NCBI GenBank assembly: GCA_963576735.1
Contig: OY755173.1
Span: 15,656,873 to 15,720,872 of the forward strand
Direction: 5' to 3'
Source: Bedellia somnulentella
Taxonomy: Eukaryota > Arthropoda > Insecta > Lepidoptera > Bedelliidae
Length of the DNA: 64,000 bases
Of this stretch, positions 31,641 through 44,374 are shown in pieces. The translations under genes were made by a program, and so were the position numbers. Each line of letters opens with the position of its first letter. Position 1 is the stretch's first letter. The notes beneath the pieces were generated by a model that was not told where the DNA came from, made no database searches, and saw only the letters and a program-made list of their open reading frames with translations.

Positions 31641-33713
31641 TCTTTACTAAACTAACTAAACTTTTTAAACTGTACATTACTGAATAGATACACTCACGAT
31701 TATGTTTTTACTAGTGCATTCAGATTTTTTTTGCAATCTTCTGGTGGAAATTTTGAATACGATACCAGAGAGATGAAATAAAATATGTTTTTATTGAAAT
31801 GCAAATGTAAAACAAAGAACATAAAAAGAAGCATGGTTTTAAGCGCTAAATCGGACGTTCGCCTTTGTATATTTTAAATAAGTATAAGGTAAATTTATCA
31901 AGCTTGATTACATTATCTTCAAAGTTCATGTGAACGCTTTGACCGAATACATCGCGAAGGAACATATAAATCTAAGTTATAACTAGTCATGTGAAGCTGT
32001 AACTCTGAATACTGGACTCCGAGTTACAAAAATACGTGATACCTCTGCCACCCTTTTTGGGATATTCGGAGAAAACACTACCAAAAACAACTAGTCGTGC
32101 TCGTGATACAGAATTATTCTCTGAATAACAATCGACTAAGCTAACAACGCCAACCAGCTAACGAGGCTTTTCTCGAGCACTTTCGTGAATGCCAGTTAAA
32201 TAGAGAATAAAGTCAACTGTAGGCAAACTCAATTTGTCTTTTATTTAGCTTTTAAAGCTAAGACTTAATTGATACCAGAACCTTTCTGAACTTTACATGA
32301 AACATATCCAACAAACATTATACTCGGAGCTAGTAGAATGCACTTCATCGACAAAAATGTCCCAATTGCTAGTGTGTCAACGTAAACCTGAATATCGATT
32401 ACCTATGAAGATTTAACAAATTATCTTTTTTGATTATCCAAAGCATATTAGCCTTAAAGATAACCACAAAGTTTTGAAAATGGTGCAACATTCCAGTACG
32501 GTGCAGACCAACACGTAAACAGGGTTTGTAGTGTTTTAAGGGCACAACACAGCCTTAACAGTACTTTCGAAACGAGATTCTCCATCGAGCTCTAATTATA
32601 ACCGAGAGGAGCCGCAGCGTCACATTCTTAACGCTCCGTGCAAAGCTGCGAGATATGACCAAGTACTCGGATATATTTAAACTGCAATCGTTGCGACAAC
32701 TACACTGGAATAACGCTGCCATCTTTGGACTGAAATGAGGAAGAGAGTACTGATCGACGGTTTTAGACTAGGACTGTTAAAGGATCATGACAGAAATATA
32801 AATAGCGGCAATGGAACTAAAGTCTTCCATTTACGTTTCATCGATAATACTATAAAGCACAAGAGATATAAAGATAAATGATAAATTGAATACTATGATT
32901 AAACATGATTTACAAAGACGGGCATTAATTGGAGGATTATCCCTCAGATATACCTATTCAGACTGATTATTAGACATATTTAAATTGGACGGATGCCGCG
33001 CGGACATGCCAGCGACACGGATTATCCCAGCCTATATTTCATCTCAAACGTTCCAACCGCTTACAGATCAGAGGTGTTCAAACGGAGCTTTTCCGTTTAC
33101 ATTTCCGTATACTATTTCAACATTTTCTTCACTTTTTCGGTTAGAAATATAAATGATTTACGAGCGCCATCAATGATCGTTTTGAAGATACGCGTCCCGG
33201 ATAAAACATAACACTTGTTGATAAGTCGAGTTGAAATGTAGAAATCTTGTCATGTTAGAGTGGTTTTCAAAGTAAAACAATAGGATGTGTAGGTGTTTTT
33301 TAGTTGTCTGTATCTCGGTTTTTGATCTTCTGCTTGGCATGATTATCATCTTGTGTGTGCTGAATTTGTCTTCAGACTTATTTTTACCTAATAAAGCCAT
33401 AGATGTCACGATAGTATACTCGTGCAAAGTAATTACTCGGTCAGTGAACATGTAGCCATACATTAAGTTCAGGGTCAAGCGTCTTTTAAAGTGCTAAAAC
33501 TTAGATAAGTTAAGTCTAGAGATATGATATTATTATTTCGAAATAATGACGATGGGTAAGGCGATCAAGTATTCCTATCAGCTGTGTCAAGATCATGGGT
33601 GTAAGGAGCGAGGAGCACACGTGTTTATACAAAGGGTGAAACGGATGAAACGTATCGAACAATGACCCGATTGACTAAACCAACATAGCCATTGCTGTTC
33701 ACTAAACTATAAC
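31641..33713. other. Intergenic, no gene seen
   Basis: Chance ORFs only (72 codons at 32993, 102 codons minus at 33170-33478). Confidence 0.5.
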
Positions 33714-33947
33714 ATACATACATACATACATATACTCACGGCTATAAATCCCAGGAAGGGGTAGCCAGAGCTAAATAATTAGAAATTCCTCAGCCACTTT
33801 TGTTAATTTGAGTGGGGAAAAGATAATAAAAATAAAAGTTGTTGGTGATGGGTCTCCAACCGCATCGCCCAAAAATCCCTTAATAGCCCCATACCGTTAG
33901 TCGCCTCTTACGTACACCCACCGGAAGAAATGGGGTAGTGCTATTAC
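33714..33947 (-). mobile_element. RTE-tailed SINE
   Basis: CATA repeats, CACGGCTATAAATCCC through AAGAAATGGGGTAGTGCTAT; the final ~15 bp are missing. Confidence 0.9.
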
Positions 33948-34207
33948 ATGTGTAATTAAGTGACAATGCTAACGTTAGCTCTCATTTGCTTATGCAGATA
34001 CTATCAATCGGATCTCAGTAAGATCCGACAAAATTCGCTCACATAATTTAAGATAGAATATAATATTTTTCTTCAATCCATACTAGCTTGCAAATACATT
34101 TCTTGCTGTGTCACTACATCTTCAAACAGATTTTTAATGTAGTTTGTAAAGTCATTATCTAGTATATTTATGATGCAATTGGTAAGACACAGCTATAAAA
34201 ATATCTT

Positions 34208-34245
34208 TGAATTTCACTACAATATGTATGTTGTAGTGAAATTCA
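34208..34245. repeat. Perfect 15-bp hairpin
   Basis: TGAATTTCACTACAA and its exact inverse flank an 8-nt loop. Confidence 0.8.
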
Positions 34246-34270
34246 TATAATGTAAAATGTAATAAATTCA

Positions 34271-34533
34271 TTCATACATATACTCACGGCTATAAATCCC
34301 TTGAAGGGGTAGCCAGAGCTAGGGAATCAAAAATTCCACAGCCACTTTTGGAGGTTGCGAGGGGAAAAGATGGTAAAATAAAGGTTGTTGGTGATGGGTC
34401 TCCAACCGCATCGCCCAAAAATCCCTTAAAAGCCCCAAATACCGTTAGTCGCCTCTTACGTACACCCACCGGAAGAAATGGAGTAGTGCTATTCTAAGCC
34501 GGCACTACACAGCAAAGCCGGCACTACACAGCA
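34271..34533 (-). mobile_element. RTE-tailed SINE with duplicated head
   Basis: Full-length inverse copy. The terminal AGCCGGCACTACACAGCA is present twice in tandem (34497-34533). Confidence 0.9.
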
Positions 34534-36018
34534 ACGATGAAACGATATGTTTTTTTAGTGACAATGAATAATACTGCATTGCTTTAGAAATATCGAATCA
34601 ACATATTAGAATAAAGAACCTTTTCTTTTGAGGTTGTTGCTCCTCAATTGTCTCTCAGAGACGATACTTGCATAATGATGAAAACTGCATTATATTTTTA
34701 CGGTCCTCCGTGCGCCGCAACCATTGTTCTAGAAAGCTAAGACTTTCATTTCTAATACCTGTTAGATATTGGGCAGAGACTTCCATTATTAGTCATCGGT
34801 TTGAGCTGAACTTGAAACAAAAGCTTGTCGACCCACGGCTGTCACACTAATTGATAAGATGACAGGGATTGATAGAAAACGACGTAGAACAATTGTTTTC
34901 AGTATCCAAGCAATAAAGTGTTGCAACTTCTTAAAGAGCTTATGTACCAACCAATTATTATTTAGTCTGTCTGAGTGTTATGTCAGCACGATCACCAACT
35001 GTTGAAGTGATTTAAGATATATGGGAAAGTTATTTAGCTAATTTACAATCACTTCCAAATCTTAAGATACGGACTCGATAAAATAAACGTAATGCTATAA
35101 CTACAATACGTGGTTATAGATATAGATGCTATCGACGCACCGAGTCGAGTGGGCTATAAATCTCTTATGATAAAGCCGGTATAGTTCACGCTGTAACTTT
35201 TGGCAACAAAATTGAATGAACCGAAACGTTTAATTCTCAGGAGGTTTGGTAAAGGTCGAGTAACAATAACCTGCGTCGTGTATTTTGCAATGGCGACTCC
35301 GTCAGAACGGTGCCCGTCCCAAAGCGAATGTCGCTCCACTATGCTCGTCATATTACATTCAAACTGTTACCAAACATACACTACACGAAATCGGGTTATA
35401 TTCGTGAAATTGTAAAGTGGCAATGGTAATAGATTTCCTTATTTCACAGTACAAATTAGCCGGCGAGCGGTAAGCAGTAAACGTTTGTTTACGAGAGTAC
35501 TGGTAGACGAAAAACAAGACACCAGAGAACATTCTAGAATAAACAAACCAAGTTATATTAAGAACAAAATTTAAAACGAATCATTTTACGTTCAAAACTT
35601 TATGAAACATGTTATTGAACATGTCTTTTTGAACTTGAATATTATTTTAAGATCACATGCGACCTACCTACGTTCAATTCATTTGTTTCTCGTATATAAA
35701 ATATCTTGTTTTAGCTACAGAGTAAAACATGCTTTTATATCTTATATACAATTACGTTACCAATACATACAAACAGAATATATGTATCACGGAAATTCAC
35801 TTGAATATGAACACAGCTATTTCTAGTAAAAGGGAAAAACAAGATACAAGTTCTTACGTAAAGAGGAACTAGGGCATGAGAATATGCACTACCTCGGCGA
35901 AGAATGCAAAAAAACGCGAAAATATCTTCAATCACGTAAAAGCAATTAAACTGATTACATTTCTAATAAACGCCGAAAGCAAAAACGAATGCAACGACTA
36001 TACAATTATTATTACATA
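34534..36018. other. Intergenic, no gene seen
   Basis: Overlapping opposite-strand ORFs at 35154-35415 (65 and 71 codons) have no recognisable domain. Confidence 0.5.
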
Positions 36019-36265
36019 ACATAACATAACATATACTCACGGCTATAAATCCCTAGAAGGGGTAGCCAGAGCTAAGGAATTAGAAATTCCTCAGCCACCT
36101 TTGGAAATGTGAGTGGGGAAAAGATGGTAAAAGTAAAGGTTGTTGGTGATGGGTCTCCAACCGCATCGCCCAAAAATCCCTTAAAAGCCCCAATACCGTT
36201 AGTCGCCTCTTACGTACACCCATCGGTAGAAACGGGGTAGTGCTATTCTAAGCCGACACTACACG
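36019..36265 (-). mobile_element. RTE-tailed SINE
   Basis: The tail is an ACATAAC repeat instead of CATA; otherwise a complete inverse copy ending CGACACTACACGGC. Confidence 0.9.
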
Positions 36266-38768
36266 GCTATCTACTAATTATTATTAATGTTTTTATATTT
36301 TGAGAAAATACAACCTATTTTTAAAGCTGAGTAGTAATTGCGATAATTGAGCTTTAAATGAGATAGGTATTTTATCGAAGTGAAACTTTCTTCTAAATAC
36401 CTTTAATTTCGGAGATCTCGGTCAAATGATCTTAATTCAGTCAGTCGATTAAGCAATTTTTATCTAAGGAACAATTCGTTGCAACAATATTTGTGTCCGA
36501 AAAGATAATTTTATTTAAATTGCAAAATATATGCGTGGTTATTATAGATTTTAAGCGTGTAATTCGACAAAGCATTATAATTTTTACTAAATTTGCATCA
36601 TAGCAGCAACACAGTGTTCCACCACATATAAACGTAGAATAAAAACGTGCAACCATACACTGTCCCATGAATGTGTATTCATCACTACAGAATGAATAGA
36701 ATGTGTATATTGTCTGTGTATTGTGTCTATTGTCATTTTCTTGTAACTTCATAAATTTTTACAAACCTAACTTTAAAATATTAGATGCTTGATGAACTTT
36801 GAGATGGAAGGTTTTTACTTTAAACCGAAATTGGTAGGACGGTGTTATTTTAAGTCAAGCTTTCCTTGCAAAGTAATATAAAACGTCATCTTTTCTGATC
36901 TGATCTGATGACACGGGATCATGAAAATTAACTAACAATATTTATAAACATGCACCGTTCTAGGATTATATAGTTTAGGAGGTTTCAAAATATGAAACCA
37001 AATTTAAAAAAATGGAAATTATAGTTAACAAGGTATGTGGACACAGATTTCACTGTTCAGAAAAAGTGGGTATCCGAACATCTCGTAGTAAAATCTCAAT
37101 GACCCCAACAACCTCTACCAGACCTTCGGCGTGATTGTGCTATTATGTTATTGTACATTAAGCTCAGGATTCACTTTTTATGGAACGCTCACCATAAAAG
37201 GTTAAACGGAGTCGAATACGATATCACGACCGCCATGACACGCCACATCTATCTGTCTAAGCTAGGGTTGCCGTTTTCTATGAAGCCCAGGACTTAAAGC
37301 TCAATTCAGTTTAAAACCTGGACGTTTATGTATGTTAAAATAAACTGGGACTGGATCGCACGAGTTATTTTAATTAGCGAATTTTTGATATTGGGAACAT
37401 GAAATACCGTCTAGGCTAGTTCTGTTTTGAAATGCTACATCTTAAAAACCGTCAATTGTTTAATACAGTTAAAAATTTACAGCCGCTCCGCTTAAAAACT
37501 GTCCACGACAGAATATCAGGACACTCAAAAAACAGGTCACACCCTGGGAAATCAGGACGGGTGGCAACCCTAGTCAGCTGATATTCTTGGAAGTATTTGT
37601 CCTAGAAACGTGAGATTTGGTGTCGGTTTAGATCGGATTACGGATTAAAAACTCGATAAGTGCAGACAGATTGACATGTGGTTTATGTCTTTCGGTGAGC
37701 TTCGAAATAGTGTGACGTATGTATGTGTTAATTTGACAAGAAATTGGCTGATGACTTTAGCTTTTCGAATGGTTATTTCGTCATAAAAGTGTACAAAAGA
37801 TAGTCAGGAATCACACATGGATTTTGTTTTATTAAGTAAAATAAAAGCTTACATATTGTAATTGCATTAACTTGCTATCTAAAACATATATTTATGGTCG
37901 AGTTATCACGAGGATTCAAATACATTTTTGATTTTTAATCCACGAAGCTTTTAATTTGGCGATTTGTTACTGATTTGATTGCACGAAATCCCCAAGTCGT
38001 TAAAATGTTACGATTAGGCTGCAACCGGACATCGAACCCGTTAACTCGTTTTCAGAACAATGACCTGGGTTATGTTTTCATATGAGCTTCGAATAGATCT
38101 TATGCGAACTTAAATTATTATGTTTGTTCATCTTGTTTTTCTCTCGAGAATTTTATGCTAATACTTGGTTTGGTGCTGGTTGTTTTATTGCCGCTACCAC
38201 GCTGCATTATCACTACAAAGCATATAGTTTCAAAAGTTCATAGGTTGAGTAAATTTACCTTAGCGAATATGTTTTATTCATATGTAGTAGAAAATTACCT
38301 CTGTGACACGCAAATCTCGATCACTTTACATTCACATCCACTCTTATGGACGAAATGACTGAAGAGAGCTATGAAGTATTCAAAACCCAAAACTTTTAAC
38401 TCTTCAACGCGTAATCCAACTAAACAATAATTCAGTTAATTACTACTGAAAGCAGACAGGGGCTGGTTCCGTTTCAGCGTAAGTAATAATAATTGATTCA
38501 GACAGCTAGAACGAAAGCACATCGACGAGCTTACTGAAACAGGACATCCTGCATTTGATATAATGAAACGGAAATGAAGTCAAAACAATTACAGCTTTAC
38601 GCTTTATGTCCTCGAAGGGGTGGTTAGAGGTCACTTTACCTGATTAAATTCAGATAAAAGCTCTGAATGCCATCATCATTAGTTAGAGATATTAAAGAGA
38701 GGCTTCAAAAGGTTCTTAAAAAGCTCAATAGAACACTTGAAAAGTTGGTGTCTCTTTTTTACTTCTTA
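36266..38768. other. Intergenic, no gene seen
   Basis: Apart from the element at 37262-37573, I see nothing in this stretch. ORFs of 67-103 codons have no domains. Confidence 0.5.
37262..37573. mobile_element. Short DNA element with CTAGGGTTGCC ends
   Basis: The inverted termini CTAGGGTTGCC (37262) and GGCAACCCTAG (to 37573) are exact for 11 bp. Subterminal CCAGGAC/CAGGACGGG text is partly inverted too. ~312 bp, no ORF, no clear TSD. Confidence 0.65.
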
Positions 38769-38950
38769 GAAATTCCTCAGCCACTTTTGGAAGTTAAGTG
38801 GGGAAAAGATGGTAAAATAAAGGTGTTGGTGATGAGTCTCCAACCACATCGCCCAAAAATCCCTTAAAAGCCCCGATACCGTAAGTCGCCTCTTACGTAC
38901 ACCCACCGGAATAAATGGTTAGTGCTATTCTAAGCCGACACTACACAGCT
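38769..38950 (-). mobile_element. RTE-tailed SINE, 3' tail missing
   Basis: GAAATTCCTCAGCCAC to CGACACTACACAGC. The overlapping 66-codon ORF is a by-product. Confidence 0.85.
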
Positions 38951-39278
38951 ATGCAATAATATAACATAAACATGGTTGTCTTACGGGTGTCGTAGTGTAG
39001 ACAAAATCAGTGTTAGTTAGTGATTTACTTGATTGGAATAAAAAAGAAATATGCACAGTGTGTCTTAATGATTTTGCAAAAAATATTATCATGAGTGTTG
39101 AATACTTAAAGCCAAGTAAAATTTTTATATTCCAAACTTATATGAAAATATCCCACAAGGTCATCGTGTCTGGTTAGTGTTGTACCACTATCGTGTCAAC
39201 TCACACAACTGCCATCTCAAAACGACATTCGGGGCCTATCATAACAGTTTTGTATAATAAAAAAATACTATTTGAGAA

Positions 39279-39444
39279 ACAACTATTGATTTTCGGATAT
39301 TTTAATCGCGTGTAATTACATTGTTTTAAAGCCCGACACGTTTCGAAAACTTTTCAGTTATCATGGTCACGGGAAGACCGAATATCCGAAAATCAATAGT
39401 TGTTTTAATTATAATGTGCAATCGTGAAAATCTTAGAAAATACT
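39279..39444. mobile_element. Small inserted element with internal inverted repeat and 14-bp TSD
   Basis: ATACTATTTGAGAA flanks it at 39265-39278 and 39445-39458. Inside, AACTATTGATTTTCGGATAT and its inverse enclose ~80 bp. After the right arm comes a unique TAATGTGCAATCGTGAAAAT end. The long TSD argues for retroposition, despite MITE-like arms. Confidence 0.7.
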
Positions 39445-39562
39445 ATACTATTTGAGAACTCTATATAAAGTATTATAAGGAATATGTGTTCTATAACAAG
39501 TACTATTTAAACATGCCATTCAAGATTACACGTTGAGGAATATATGACTTAGAGAGACTAAC

Positions 39563-39699
39563 GACCGAATCTGAATTGAGTATTCCAGCTGAGAACAACT
39601 TAAGTATCGTTCTGTCGCATTGAAATCTTAACAACTGAATGAGACAAAACGATACTTAAGTCGTTCTCAGCTTGAATACTCAATTCAGAAATCGGGCGT
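39563..39699. mobile_element. Palindromic MITE, ~135 bp
   Basis: Arms TCTGAATTGAGTATTC plus GCTGAGAAC and AACTTAAGTATCGTT are mirrored by their inverse, leaving a ~35-bp centre. Confidence 0.8.
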
Positions 39700-41006
39700 A
39701 ATTCGTATCATCTCTGATCATCCAAAACCGAGTAAGGATACGTCTGATAGCTATTATCGACATGCGTTATCAGCCGTATATTTTAATACGTCCGTGAGCC
39801 TTTCAAATAAATAAAATGAATTGCTTCGAGATACTGAGTACCGACCCGTAACGGGTTTTACAAGGGCATTTAAATATTCTTTTTAAATATGCTTTACATT
39901 ATGTCTTAAAGTTTTCCAATTTTCAAAATATTATCATGATCTGCAATACTAAACAAACTCAAATCATAATCTGGCAGTCCATCACACACTTGTAAGACAG
40001 TTAAAACATAAAATTACCTTTCCAGTCAATTACAAAAATAAAAAATCCAGTTGTAATGTAACCACGAGCACAAGACACAATCCAATACCACAGAAAAATA
40101 ACAGAAGTTTCTAAAATAAAATGACAGTAACACGCGTCCGTTGTGTTCGGGCGTATAAACGCGACTGCAATACAGAAACAGAACTGAACGACAAAAAGAT
40201 CGCTGAAGAGAACAACTACACTAGCAAGAATAGTATAGAAGCGTAAAACTGCATCTCACATTGAAACCATTGAGCATCTGAAACAACCAACGGTATCAGA
40301 CCTGTCCAATAGTTGTTTTAAGAATATTTGAATGCTATAGATGACATGATCTGGCGTTAATGCTAGTGTTTCAGTTTTATCAATTACAACCTTAACGTCC
40401 AAATAATATACTAAAAGTGTTTCTAAGTTACTCTTCTCCTACTAGATAAGCTATGTCTGTGTAAATCCTCGGTTCAGTTGTTTCATAGATTACCCAGAGC
40501 CATCAGGCAGGCAGACTTCTTTTTTATATTCTGTTTTGGTATACATTAAGAGACTTTTTTTTAAATGCTGTATGGTATTCGTTTAGTTAACAACCGTTCT
40601 TTTAATATTTCAGACCCGGAATTCTTTTATATGGCATTCTATAAAACATAGATTTAGCAGAACATAGTAAATTTATCAGATTAATTTAAAGTGGGGAAAT
40701 TCGTGAGGAATGGCCACAATGCTGAATACATATTTTGGTAATGTGTCCGTGATTCTATATAAAGCGAGAGGGCGTGTTCTCTCACGCTGGAAATGAGATA
40801 GAGCACTGATTAATTGTTATGTAGATATATCATTTATAAGTTACTCGGAGGAGATAAAGAATGTTTGGGTTAGTACGATTACTTTGGTTCCCTTTTTTCC
40901 GTCTTTTGCACTTGAGTTTTGGAAGATAAAAGATAACTTTTTTTTAAAAACGGCTTGAGCGTAGCATGCATTGCGTGGATAGTGTAAATCTTTGGGTTTT
41001 GATCTA

Positions 41007-41149
41007 TCTATGCTTATAATTAGGAGGAAAGATTTATTTGGGTATTATTTGTATTTACTGAATAAGTTTTGATCATTCAACAATGCAAATTACAAAAAAT
41101 AAGGCATTTGAAAATAAACTACCCGCGCCAAGCAGGGGCGGCCCACTAG
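41007..41149 (+). mobile_element. Mini-Helitron (143 bp)
   Basis: It starts TCTATGCTTATAATTAGGAG after an A and ends GGGGCGGCCCACTAG before a T. Confidence 0.55.
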
Positions 41150-41546
41150 TATCAGAAAAAATTGATATTCTAATATGCTCGAGATTCTGATTCGAAATGG
41201 AATATCCCCGGAAGCTAACCAAAACGTAGCAAATATAGGATCAGTTCAGTACAATTTGGTGACGTAATTGGCGGTAAAGCTCTCCAATATATAGCATGGC
41301 GTATAGCGCTGAAACGTTGCAACTCGTTTTTGCTAGTTTACATCTAATATGACTATTTGGCTTCGTTCCAAGCTCCACTTTATATGGGTTTTGAAGATAG
41401 TTTGTGCGTGGGAGATATAGTTATCTTAATAGTTAGGTTGCATCGTTTCACCTACCTACTGTGCGACTGTCAAGTGTTGGATTTTGTACACTCGATGGAA
41501 GTAACTACTATTATCAACATTATTATATTATTTTGTATTCATGTGT

Positions 41547-41793
41547 AGTAGTATCGGTTTAGAATAGCACTACTCCTACCCCGTTTCTTCTCATGGGTGA
41601 ACTTAAGAGGTGACTCAGCGTATCGGGGCTTTTTAAGTGATTTTTGGGCGATGTTGTTGGAGACCCATCACCAAAAACAATTATTACAATCTTTACCCCA
41701 CTTAACTTCCGAAAGTGGCTGAAGAATTTTCTTGTTCTGAAGCTCTGGTTACCCCTTTCAGGGATTTATAGCCGTGAGTATATGTATGTCTGT
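41547..41793 (+). mobile_element. RTE-tailed SINE
   Basis: GTAGTATCGGTTTAGAATAG to GAGTATATGTATGTCTG, complete with small indels. Confidence 0.88.
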
Positions 41794-41827
41794 TTGTTTG
41801 CATAACAAAAACAAGTTCAGTACTGTA

Positions 41828-41998
41828 TAAATAGCACTAACCCATTTCTTACATGGGTGTCGTACGAGGAGACCAAGGTCTTTTTCCGTGATTGTTGGTC
41901 GATGAGGCTGGGGACCCGTCTCAAATAATCGTTTATGGCTGAGAGTTTTCTATTTAAGCTCTAGCTACCCTGTTTCAGATGTATATCTGTGAATTTAA
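41828..41998 (+). mobile_element. RTE-tailed SINE, degenerate
   Basis: AATAGCACTAACCCATTTC, CGATGAGGCTGGGGACCC and TCTAGCTACCC remain in order. Confidence 0.65.
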
Positions 41999-42034
41999 TA
42001 TTCATCAATATTTTTGCATCAATTGTCTTGAGCG

Positions 42035-42179
42035 CAATACACACTGAGCCCGCCGGGCCGCCGACACCACCCTGCGGCCTGTGTTGAAAGAAATTATGTC
42101 TAACCTATGTATAAAAACTAGATCGCCGACAAAAAGTTGCTAACATATATCGGCAGCCCGGTGGGTTTAGTATGTATCA
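42035..42179. mobile_element. MITE with ~30-bp GC-rich TIRs, 145 bp
   Basis: The left end AATACACACTGAGCCCGCCG and the inverse of the right end (GATACATACTAAACCCACCG) pair over ~30 bp with a few mismatches, continuing into GGGC(C/T)GCCGA. Confidence 0.7.
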
Positions 42180-43038
42180 CACTTTACACTATATAACGAA
42201 CACTGATCTCGCGATCTCATCGAAATTCTAAAGAGAGAAGATTGATTGATAGTATCCACTAAGAATGTACTAACGGTAAAATACTTTTATAATAGCCAAT
42301 TCACTGAGATGTTCAATAGTTACATTGGTATGTGATCTATTCAACAATACCACTCCCATCGTGTTTGTATACCATCCAACAACAAGCCAACCGAATCTTG
42401 TTTGTAAACACAGCTGTTTTGCATTCTTATATAAATATAATTATAGTGTGAGCCGATGATAGCTTTTCCTTTCAACATTTACCATCCGAGACTATCTTCA
42501 ATCAATGCTAGGAAATTATTTAATTAGTGCCTTTGTGTATCGACTCGCTTCGCATATTCAATGTGTAGCGTAACGTTGCTTTATAGTTTGCTGTAACATT
42601 TTTCTACTTCAAAGCTATAAATTCTATAAAAGAGTAGCCGGAGCTTCAGAGTTAGAAGATGAGTGGTGAAAGGACGGAAAGTAACGAAACTAAACCAATT
42701 AATAAATGATTCTGATCCCGAATTTCAAATGACCTATTTTTGGACAGGTAGTAGAGTAATATAGTATTTTTATGCAGGTTGAATTCATTTTACCATTCAA
42801 AAACGTCTTCCAAAGTTAAAAAGTATTGAATACATACAGAACTTTCATTCCTATGTGACTGTGTCAGTCGGATCGCACGCGACATCCCTATTTCATAGCA
42901 GCACGCGATTCAGTTTACATAACAGTAATTGTTTAAAATGTACAAATATTGACAAAATATTGATATTGTAATTTTACAAACAACGAGCACGTAACGAAAA
43001 CCTATACATTCAATGATTACATTCAATTATAGTATCAA
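42180..43038. other. Intergenic, no gene seen
   Basis: One SINE scrap in inverse orientation near 42608-42650 (AAGCTATAAATTCTATAAAA); otherwise unremarkable. Confidence 0.45.
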
Positions 43039-44011
43039 CTAGTGGATCGGCCCCGCTTCGCACGGGTAGCGTAGTTTTAAAAATATTGGAGAGGTTTCTT
43101 CAATCACTGCTCAAGCGTTATGAAATTAGCGCCTTTATTACAACTTACAGCACTCATTGTTGAATATAGTGTTACTTTGTGATTTTGAAAGCGCTTTTAT
43201 GATCGGTTCAGATCAATATCTCCGAAATTAAGCTAATTTTTAGGTTTTAATTGATGCAACTACTGGCGCCATCTGGCCCTTCGTCCCTGCTGAGGGACGT
43301 CAGGATGGATGTATGTATGGATGTATGTACTGGCGCCATCTAGTACGTAATATGTAAATTACTAAGGATTTGGTTTTGATCGCGTGCGACTATTATGTTG
43401 GGACTATTAATTTCGTTGTTTCTATACCGATTTTTATGATTCTTTTTTTATTGAGTAGGTAATAATGTTAACTTTTGAAATAAGGGTGATTGAGAGTATT
43501 ATAAACGTAAGAGAAAACAAATATAATCAGAATGCGCCGAACTGCTAAGCTATCAGGAGTTACACGTGTTGTTGTGAGTCAACCATAAAAGATAGACATA
43601 TACTGTTGCGGAATATTTTTTAGATAATTTTATGTAGAATATTTTCGTCATACGTGATTTCTATGTAACTTTGACTATTAAGGCTGCACACGCAACGGAA
43701 GCTTAAAAAATGGAGTAACTTCTCCCGTTTTCCCAATATTTCCCAAAATTCCCCTTTTCTATTCTGCTGGAAAGTATACAAAAACCTGCCCAGGAGTGTG
43801 AAGAATAATTGTACCAAGTTTCGTTAAAATCCGTCGAGTAGTTTTTGTTTCCATAAGGAACATACAAACCGACAGACAGACAGACAGACAAAAATTTTAC
43901 TGATTGCATTTTTGGCATCAGTATCGATCACTAATCACCCCCTGATAGTTATTTTGAAAATATATTCTATGTACAGAATTGACCTCTCTACAGATTTATT
44001 ATAAGTATAGA
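43039..44011 (-). mobile_element. Helitron 3 (973 bp, non-autonomous)
   Basis: The minus strand starts TCTATACTTATAATAAATCT (44011) after A and ends GCGGGGCCGATCCACTAG (43039) before T. A CTGTCTGTCTGTCTGT microsatellite and the GACGGATTTTAACGAAACT text lie inside. A GATGTATGTATG duplication of ACTGGCGCCATCT occurs at 43261-43340. No helicase remains. Confidence 0.8.
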
Positions 44012-44112
44012 TAGATAAAGAGGGTGTCAAAAATAACAAAAAGAATGTATGAGAATGTGATGGAAGGTAGAGACTAACTGTATTGTTCACCATTTTAAAG
44101 ATCTAGTAGTGC

Positions 44113-44374
44113 CGTGTAGTGCGGGCTTCGAATGTCACTACACTACCCGTTTCTTCCCATGGGTGTCGTAAGAGGCGACTCCTTAGTCGCTAGTATGGGG
44201 CTTTTTTAAGTGGTTTTTGGGCGTTGCGGTTGGAGACCCATCACCAAAGATTCTTTATCCCTACCATCTTGTCCCCAATCATCTTCCAACTGTCGCTGAG
44301 GATTTTGTAGCTTTGTAGCTCTGGCTACCCCTTTTTGGGATTTATGGCAGTAAGTATATTTATGTATGTATGTT
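44113..44374 (+). mobile_element. RTE-tailed SINE
   Basis: CCGTGTAGTGCGGGCTTC to AAGTATATTTATGTATG. It has a variant 3' part shared with the 51773 copy (CTACCATCTTGTCCCC), suggesting a subfamily. Confidence 0.88.

Larger units (their letters stand above)
38951..41006. other. Intergenic, no gene seen
   Basis: It contains the inverted-repeat elements at 39279 and 39563. The remainder is AT-rich with no ORF of note. Confidence 0.5.

Noticed and set aside
38015..38045. tRNA-like B-box (ACATCGAACCC)
   Set aside because: No A-box at the right distance and no cloverleaf pairing.
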